A stretch of 64,000 bases of DNA from Salminus brasiliensis (taxonomy: Eukaryota; Chordata; Actinopteri; Characiformes; Bryconidae), in assembly GCF_030463535.1 (NCBI RefSeq), contig NC_132893.1:20568027-20632026 (forward strand), written 5' to 3'. Below are positions 57,753-64,000 of this stretch, piece by piece; position 1 is the stretch's first letter, and each line of letters opens with the position of its first letter. The translations under genes and the position numbers were made by a program. The notes below the pieces were generated by a model. It was not told the DNA's origin. It did no database searches and saw nothing but the letters and a program-made list of their open reading frames with translations.

Positions 57753-60366
57753 ACACTAGTTATTAATTGATTATTTCAGTGGTACTATAAGTTCCAAAAT
57801 GTACTTTTATCTTGCCCAGGCCAAGGACTTGTAACTTCCTGTTAGTGATCATGATTGACTACAGCTGGTAGCTTCTCTGTGCTTACATAAAAAGGGTTTG
57901 GCCATTGCACAGTACAATGGGAAAAGTCCAAGTAGCTCAGTTCCAGGGAAGACAACCCAAAGGCAACTGTCCTCAACTAAGATGAAATTGCTATGAACTG
58001 GCATCTGCTGGAAAACTAATGTCACTCTTTACAGTAAAGAATTTTCCATTGCCATGGACTAACTGGCTGCCATTCACAAAATAAGCCATTGTTTTTGAAG
58101 CTTTATGGACAAAGAAAAAATTGTGTTATAAGATAAGACAAAGATGGAGTTGTTTGGTCACAGTGACCAACAGAGTAAGGTGGGGCATTCAAACACAAGA
58201 ATGCTGTTAAACAAGGTGGTGGTAGCAAACTGTTGTTATGTCAGTGGGTGTAATGAAGAAAAAGGACTACTTTAGAATTCTTCAGCATAACCACAAACCT
58301 AACAGGGCAGATCAACAGAATAGATAAAGCACTTACAGTGAGCTTTTAAAATGACTTTCCCAAAGTCCTGACCACAACTCTATCAAAAATATGTGGGCTG
58401 TGCTTAAAGGTCTGGTCTTCTTAAAGGTTGATCTTTGAAAAAGAATAGTTAAATAAATCACTGAAAGCTCAATATTGCCATGACACTCATGTCCAAGATG
58501 AGTGCATGTAAACTTTCAAACAGAATTTTGACTGCTGTTCTTGCAAGATCAAAAACTTTTTCCAACTGCGTTCTAGAAACTTATCACAGCCAGATTAACA
58601 GTAAGCAATTTCAATTAGCGAGTGGGCTTAATGTGTCAGTGTCTCGTTTTGAGCTATTGAGCTATAAAGCCCCTGTCTAATGGTTTGAAATTTTTAATCA
58701 TGTATTATAATACTAAATATTGTGCTATAGAATAAGCATTTACACAATGCTATAGAATAAGCATTTACATAATGTTATATTTAATATACATTTGTGTATG
58801 AACACAAAATTGCTAGCTGCAGCCCGTTCAGAACTATGATGGCTGTGTCAGATCACAGAATAACTGGCAGTGGTATCACTTATCTAAAATGCTAGTAAAC
58901 CCTGTAATGGTCGGCCTAGAGTGAGATCTGTTGCCTAAAGTTTTTTAAAGAAATAAACAACATGGAAAGTTAAGCATGCAATTTTCTGGCAGCATGAAGC
59001 TGGTAGTGCTCCCTAATACAGCGCCGCACTTACATTCTGCTTCCTGTAAGTTCTAAACCATTTAGGCAGCCGTGTTTGTTTGGTGTTATAAATCACCATG
59101 TTCTGAGTTTAAAGGCAGAAATGTTCTTCTGAGGTTCTGTGATAAAATGGTTACATTTCCTGAAGCATGGCTGACAAAACAGAATATTTCCACTCTGTTT
59201 TAGCAAATATCTGAGATTAAACTAGCACACGGAGCTTAAACAAGCAACAGTGTGGCTGGTATGACTGGCAAAATGATGCTGAAAAACCAGGTGTTGGTGT
59301 TTTAGTTACATGCTGTTTGCTGGAGTATGCAGGTCAGATCAACTCGTGGAATTAAAGCTGACTGTTGCATGCCAATAACGGTGGATGTTCTTTTCTGTAA
59401 ATATATTTTTCAGCTCTTTATTACCTTTAGTACTTCTTACTTTTTTAATTTATCCCCTACCCTATTTATTGTTTAGTGTCATTTTCCTTTAGTTTAAGAC
59501 TGTGTTCTGTGTTTTTTGTTACTTGTCATACGTGTTGCTCTCACCAAGACAAATTCCTTGTATGTGTAACATACTTGGTGAAATAAAGAGATTCTGATTC
59601 TGATTCTGGTAGTGCCGCAGTACCAATTTAGAGTCGACATTACTGCGGACTTGCACTTCATGCAAGGAGAAACGACCTCAGCTTACCTAAGATTACATCT
59701 CCTCTCTGCAGCACACATACTTGTTAGCTTTGTAGTCTTCAGGCTGTCAGTACCATTAAATGTCTCTTCGAGGCAAACAAGAGGCAGCCTTGGTATATGC
59801 GCGTTGCAACAAGGTCAGTCAGTCAGTTAACCAGCCAGTACGTAAATGTAATTGGCTCTTCCAAAAATTTGTATCAAACTTGTACATTATGTACAGATTC
59901 TTTAAAAAACGTTAAACCGGTTAAAACATTTTCTAGAATTGTAATTTTACCTTTGCAAAAGGTAACCATTTTTTCCCCCGTCCAGGACGACTCAGCCGAC
60001 ATCTCCTATGCATCTCTGGACTTAAGTGTGGCTCAGAAGCGTAAGAAGAAAAGGAAGTACCAGCAGAAACAGAGCCATACGCATCAGGTCCAGACTCATC
60101 CTCAACCCATGGCCCAGCAAAGCTGCCCGGAGGCAGGCTCAGACTGCGAGGGGGCCCTGCCATCCCGCTCCAGCAGTCTTATGGTGTCCCGCAACAGCAT
60201 CTACCTCAACAGCCATCAAGTAGCACTGGAGACAGAGGAGCTAGAAAGGGAACGGGAGAGGGAAAGAAAAAGCAATCGTGCAAGAGAGATTGAGATAAGG
60301 AATATGTATGGTGACTACAATCACGGCCTTGGACAATCAGAGCCAAGGCATGAGCAAGACGACTAG
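53834..60366 (+). CDS. trat1: TRAT1/TRIM-like T-cell receptor-associated transmembrane adaptor, 6 coding exons, 227 aa
   Basis: Seen: coding exons 53834-53843, 54765-54878, 55196-55238, 55395-55462, 55671-55738 and 59986-60366, with consistent phases and 684 nt in total. The protein has an ectodomain of about 10 residues with one Cys (C6), a TM helix (about 11-31), a basic stop (RRKERQ), then a long tail with NPIYGN (Y70), ETEYVC (Y86), ISYASLDLSV (Y109) followed by a KRKKKRK block, NSIYLN (Y174) and MYGDY (Y209, Y212). Known: human TRAT1 is a 186-aa disulfide-linked dimer that associates with the TCR complex. As I recall it, it shares PIYGN and YASLD.SV plus a basic block in the same order. 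Inference: orthologue. Odd: the human YxxM (PI3-kinase p85) motif has no counterpart here, and the C-terminus is longer and highly charged. Other transmembrane adaptors (LAX, LIME) fit less well. Confidence 0.88.
54330..54732 (+). mobile_element. LINE-type 3' end in trat1 intron 1
   Basis: Runs to CATTTCACTGCTGGTTGCAC, GGGACAAATAAACTTAAAA and a poly-A tail ending about 30 nt before exon 2. The layout and ending are those of a fish retroposon 3' UTR. Small ATTATGTTAATT units at 54462-54500 lie inside. Confidence 0.45.
54765..54878 (+). CDS. trat1: trat1 exon 2: transmembrane segment
   Basis: Acceptor TCTATCTTTTTTAG. Encodes ASCQGAYVGLSLTSLALV and the rest of the helix, then SLRRKERQNR. It ends in phase 1 at AGAG|GTATG. 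The LALVIS stretch followed by a short basic cluster matches my recollection of TRAT1. Confidence 0.87.
55196..55238 (+). CDS. trat1: trat1 exon 3
   Basis: A 43-nt exon with acceptor ATTTCTTATAG, encoding DVEEPLYRDSIPDD and ending in phase 2 at ACAG|GTAGAA. It is acidic, with one Tyr (Y48). Confidence 0.8.
55395..55462 (+). CDS. trat1: trat1 exon 4: NPIYGN motif
   Basis: Acceptor CAACTATCACAG; encodes FEEDGQLNQDNPIYGN, then ICMDGG. YGN is a YxN Grb2-type SH2 site. Donor GGAG|GTAAAT, phase 1. Confidence 0.87.
55671..55738 (+). CDS. trat1: trat1 exon 5
   Basis: Acceptor TTTTTTTGGTACAG; encodes HFRETEYVCEPKTNQ, then NARQDEQ. It ends in phase 0 at CAG|GTATGG. The Tyr here (YVCE) lies where human TRAT1 has its YxxM motif. 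Confidence 0.82.
55740..57660. other. 5' part of trat1 intron 5
   Basis: AT-rich, with no coding exon that fits phase 0 and no recognised element. Confidence 0.5.
57667..57776. repeat. long perfect inverted repeat around an AT microsatellite, trat1 intron 5
   Basis: Left arm 57667-57693 and right arm 57750-57776 are exact reverse complements over 27 nt (core AACTAGTGTTGA / TCAACACTAGTT). They are separated by about 56 nt of mostly (TA)n, itself self-complementary. The whole can fold into a hairpin or cruciform. Confidence 0.9.
57830..58530 (+). mobile_element. degenerate Tc1/mariner transposon in trat1 intron 5
   Basis: Contains blocks typical of decayed Tc1 elements, such as ATTCTTCAGCATAACCACAAACC and GGTGGTGGTAGCAAACTG. 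No open transposase remains. The orientation is judged from these blocks and is not certain. Confidence 0.45.
59400..59610 (+). mobile_element. non-LTR retrotransposon 3' end with (ATTCTG)n tail, trat1 intron 5
   Basis: Ends CTTGTATGTGTAACATACTTGG, AATAAAGAG, then three ATTCTG units. A short-unit tail after AATAAAG is typical of fish LINE/SINE 3' ends. Confidence 0.6.
59986..60366 (+). CDS. trat1: trat1 exon 6: YASL motif, basic block, charged C-terminus, stop
   Basis: Acceptor TTTTTCCCCCGTCCAG, phase 0, 381 nt, stop TAG at 60364-60366. It starts DDSADISYASLDLSV followed by KRKKKRK and a Gln/His-rich stretch. It then has a Ser-rich segment (SRSSSLMVSRNSIYLN), an Arg/Glu helix (ELERERERERKSNRA) and MYGDYNHG. 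Codon use is clearly coding and richer in GC than the flanks. Confidence 0.9.
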   Translation, partial: DDSADISYASLDLSVAQKRKKKRKYQQKQSHTHQVQTHPQPMAQQSCPEAGSDCEGALPSRSSSLMVSRNSIYLNSHQVALETEELERERERERKSNRAREIEIRNMYGDYNHGLGQSEPRHEQDD

Positions 60367-60539
60367 AGACCAAAGAAAATGTCAAACGTCTGAAAGTGCA
60401 AAGTAATTTCCTTGTGTTCAGAAGTCCTACCGTTCAAATGCTTGGAATCACTTTATGTTATTTGCTAATTTACTCACATTTTTACAGCTTCTTACTATTT
60501 ATTCATAATTCTTCTCATTCAGAGTAGTCTTTAGACTAG

Positions 60540-61430
60540 CATTTTAAGAAGTAGAACCTTTTGCTGCAATAAGGCACTTCCACAGTTTGCACTTTCAGTC
60601 TGGTGGTGTAAGTTTTACTGGCATTCTAAATTGTCTGGGGGCAATTTTGCACACATTGGTTTCTGGCAGGTTGGCAAGTTAGTTGGTGAACTACAATTTT
60701 CAAATAGTGCAAATCTGTTGTTCACGTTGTTTGGAGGATGCTTGTGGATCACAGTTTTCAAATATTCTGATGATTTAGCCATTTTTGCCATTGACATCCA
60801 CATTGAGGTTGTTCAACCACTCCTGTGGGACTACTGTGTTGAAGATGGAAACATGTTGTCTTACAGTATCTCCCTGTATTTTGCACCATCCCTTCTTCAA
60901 TTTTAAGATGCTCAGTTCCTTACACCATGATGCTGCCACCCCCATGCTTCACTTTTAAGATGGTAGTTGTTCAGGAATGGGCAGTGTTAGGTTTGCAACG
61001 CACACAGTGTTTTGAATTTGGCCCAAAAGGTCCATTTTGGTCTCCTATGCCCATCTAACTTTCAGGAAGACTCCACACATGCTTTGATGCTTTAATTTCT
61101 TGCCATCCTCCCATACTTGTATGCAGAGCTGTTAATATCATTGACTACTGCATCTTCACTCCAGATATTGTGGGCCTCTTTGAGGTAGTCCCTGTCTTGT
61201 TCTGATGATCAGTTGCTCAGATATCCAACCCTTGGATATTATTAATCAGAATGCTCTTTGGTCATTGTCACATCTTTTTCTTCAGATTCACAGTCTGAAC
61301 AATGGTACTCGAATGGTGCAAATCTGAAACAGCACAAATAGAGAGATAAGTCTCATTTGTAATCCAGGCAATGGCTTTTAAGGGGGTTGGTCACGTTTGC
61401 AAGGCACTGTCTCCCATATGTAACTAGATA
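60540..61430 (-). mobile_element. degenerate Tc1-like transposon downstream of trat1
   Basis: On the - strand, near 60920-60960, GTGAAGCATGGGGGTGGCAG encodes VKHGGGS followed by IMV, the transposase core found in Tc1 elements. The rest is decayed with stops. It begins about 170 nt after the trat1 stop, so the trat1 3' UTR may run into it. Confidence 0.5.
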
Positions 61431-61434
61431 AACG

Positions 61435-63575
61435 TGTAAAGTTGCACAGGACTACTGTATTGCAATCACTTCACAATTTAAATCACACATTTATCCACTC
61501 TATAATGGTTTTACATAATTGAATACGTTGATTCCAAACATTTGAACGATAATTGTAACAATGTAAACCCACTGTAATGGGTTTCTGCAATCCTTTTAAT
61601 GCCTCTCCATTTAACTTTGAGTGATCTCTGTCATCAGCTTGCGCAATACTGCACAGCAAACGACAACTGGAGGATATTGTGCAAGGCCAAGATAGCAGTA
61701 TTGTCTACTGACGTCACTTTGTGGAAATCACCTTTGTAAGTGTGTTTTTCAGAAACAAACTGATCACAGGTACAAAATGAATGTCAACAAAAAAATGAAT
61801 TAATATAATCTGGAGGAAAATATTCCAGTCACTATAGTTTGTAGCTATTCGACTCTTATGATAAACAATCACTCAGGATAAACAAGTAAACTCTGCTTGT
61901 GTCAGTAGTGGTTCATCCATGGCTTTGCCCAAAGAACCTTCAGTAGCACCTTCATTCATATGCCTGTAGAGCAACCATCCATCACCCTGAACACTTAATG
62001 AGACCTTACCACTAAAGGGCTTTAGTGGAACAGAGCCCTGATCTCAGAAAACAATGAAAGGATTGATGCAACCCTACACCATCAATAATGACATATTAAC
62101 AAGGTGTTTTGCCATCAGTCTTTGTGAGACGTTGGCCTGTGGAAAAATACTTTAAGCCTACACTGAAGATATGTATTTAAGAATATGCCATGCAATTATT
62201 CCTAGATGTTTCTTGAATGTGTTCCAAGTTTGTTAATAACCGTGTTTGCAAGTGTAGAATGAACGAGTCTACCTTTATGTTTAAATGTTTAATTTAATCA
62301 ACATTTACGTTCCATTTACAAAGCATTTATATGTAAATTACTTGCATTGTTTACAAGCCTGTCATGCGTGTTAGCAATCGCTGTCTGTGTTTAGTTTATT
62401 TAATAACTGAATTAAACCTAAAAGTAACTTTTTATTGTGTTTTATTTCAGAGTATTGGTTTTTGATGCTGTTACTGCTCTTGAATATGAATCATTGCAAT
62501 ACCAGATCCATTACTAATTCTATATCATTAGCATATCAATGGTGAAAGGAGGTCAGCCTCATTAAAAATTAAAAATGAACAGTCTATGCTCGCAAGACTT
62601 TGTCACCTTTCAAATCGTTCATGATGACACTCATATTGGGACCTTCCTGTATAACCTACTTATAGCCTACAGTTAGACAAAAAAAGATGTGGTAAATGTC
62701 TTCGATGAAGGCCCCTAATCAACAGCCGGAATCAGTCAGCTCTACACTGAAGAAACAAAAGAATCTTGACTTCACAAAAGCTTTCCAGAGGTTGGCCTAA
62801 AAAAAGCCAGAGCAACAAGATGACTTAAGCTTCTTCAAGATATTTTTGTTGGACTATATCTAAACTATATCTATCATACCAAATTCTTCTGCCAACTTAT
62901 CAAACCTTATCATAATGATACTGCATACGTTTATATTAATTTAATATATTAATATATTAATTTATATTAATATATTAAATTAATATTTAGAATTTATAAT
63001 TATACATGTTTTACCACCAACAGGAATTCATTCAAATCAACTCCCTGTTCCTACACTCACTGTCCATTATATCAGCTCCACTTGACCATACAGGAGCACT
63101 TTGTAGTTCAGTACGTACAGACTGCAGTTCATCTGTTTCTCTGCATACTTTGTTAGTCTTCTTTCACCTTGTACTTTAATGGTCAGGACCCCACGTGACC
63201 ACCACAGTGCAGGTCTTATTTAGGTGGTGGGTCATTCTCAGCACTGCAGCAACACTGTCATGATGGTGGAGTGTTAGTGGTGTGTGTTGCATTGGTGGTA
63301 CGAGTGGATCAAACACAGCAGTGCTGCTTGAGTTTTTAAACACCTCAGCATCACTGCTGGACTGAGAATCAGAAATATCCAGCCATCAATGTCCTGTGGG
63401 CAGCGTCCTTTACTGATTACGTAAGGATGAAGGACCAGAGGATGACCAACACAAACTGTGCAGCAACAGATAAGCTTCACTCTATGACTTTACATGTACG
63501 AGGTGGACTAGCTAGGTAGAAGTGTCTACTAGAGTGGACAGTGAGTGGATACAGGGGACACAACTAAATAAGTCC
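61435..63575. other. 3' flank, nothing recognised
   Basis: AT-rich intergenic sequence with a palindromic TTAATATATTAA cluster near 62940-62985. No gene seen. Confidence 0.5.
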
Positions 63576-63577
63576 TG

Positions 63578-63580
<3 letters not shown>

Positions 63581-63615
<35 letters not shown>

Positions 63616-63636
63616 TGCTGGGTAATACAATGTAAT

Positions 63637-63704
<68 letters not shown>

Positions 63705-63725
63705 TGCTGGGTAATACAATGTAAT

Positions 63726-63786
<61 letters not shown>
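63581..63786. repeat. duplicated AT/AG microsatellite complex
   Basis: (AT)n runs separated by two copies of AGTGCTGGGTAATACAATGT plus AATATCAT (at 63615 and 63703), ending in (AG)n at 63759-63786. Confidence 0.92.
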
Positions 63787-63790
<4 letters not shown>

Positions 63791-64000
63791 CAAGGAGACA
63801 TTATTGTCATTCGCATCACATGGGGTAGAACAAAATTGAGATCTCAAGGTCCCTGTTACACCCAAATAGCAGTAAATTGAATGACCAAAATAAAAAAAAT
63901 AATAATAATAATAACAATAAATTTAGAATATAAGAAAGTTAGACATAAATAGGAAAGTGAGGAAGCAAAGAAATAAAAAGTAGCAGCAATCTAAGCACAA
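63787..64000 (-). mobile_element. LINE-type 3' end, runs off the window
   Basis: GGATTCAAGGAGACATTATTG and TCATTCGCATCACATGGGGT resemble the 3' end blocks of fish LINEs (compare GTCAAGTGGCTTTTATTGTC at 31227). It is followed by an A-rich AATAATAATAA stretch. Confidence 0.45.

Noticed and set aside
53834-60366. Assignment to LAX1, LIME1 or PAG1
   Set aside because: They share a single TM helix and Tyr motifs, but the ordered PIYGN, YASLD.SV and basic block fit TRAT1 better.
63638-63865. A 75-codon open frame of YIYIYI repeats
   Set aside because: It is translated AT microsatellite.

Overview
This window looks like nuclear DNA from a teleost fish. It has intron-rich genes with GT..AG splice sites, AT-rich intergenic DNA, and many repeats of typical fish families: Tc1/mariner relics, hAT, tRNA-derived SINEs, LINE 3' ends, a Ty3/gypsy fragment, a solo LTR and CA/AT microsatellites. 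I could not run any search, so the species is unresolved.

Two protein-coding genes can be assembled exon by exon with intron phases that agree throughout, both on the + strand. The first (33952-47092, 9 coding exons, 538 aa) is a CD96/TACTILE-like receptor. It has a signal peptide, a V-set Ig domain, two further Ig-like domains each split by an intron, a Ser/Thr-rich stalk, a transmembrane helix, and a short tail with the CD96-type proline block followed by an ITIM-like VKYTSV. The second starts about 6.7 kb downstream (53834-60366, 6 coding exons, 227 aa). It is a TRAT1/TRIM-like T-cell-receptor-associated adaptor with a tiny ectodomain containing one Cys, one transmembrane helix and a long tyrosine-bearing tail. 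Both families act in T/NK-cell signalling, and their human relatives both map to 3q13, so this appears to be a compact conserved T/NK microsynteny block.

Upstream of the intact CD96-like gene lie decayed copies of its exons. A first-exon copy at 14085 and a stalk-exon copy at 17727 form one relic; copies of the D2 and D3 exons and the stalk at 21470-26800 form another. The locus was therefore probably a tandem CD96-like cluster of at least three units, of which only the last is intact.

Layout: 1-14000 is gene-poor, with hAT, L1-like and LINE pieces, a 33-bp minisatellite, a THAP-like fragment, a possible conserved noncoding stretch, SINEs and a palindromic MITE. 14000-27000 holds CD96-like pseudogene pieces mixed with Tc1, LINE and gypsy debris. 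27000-33800 holds a SINE, a solo LTR with a nested insertion, a LINE end and Tc1 relics. 33950-47300 is the CD96-like gene, with repeats in its introns. 47300-53700 is intergenic with a Tc1 relic. 53700-60400 is the TRAT1-like gene, whose last intron contains a long perfect hairpin. 60500-64000 holds a Tc1-like relic and AT-rich microsatellites.
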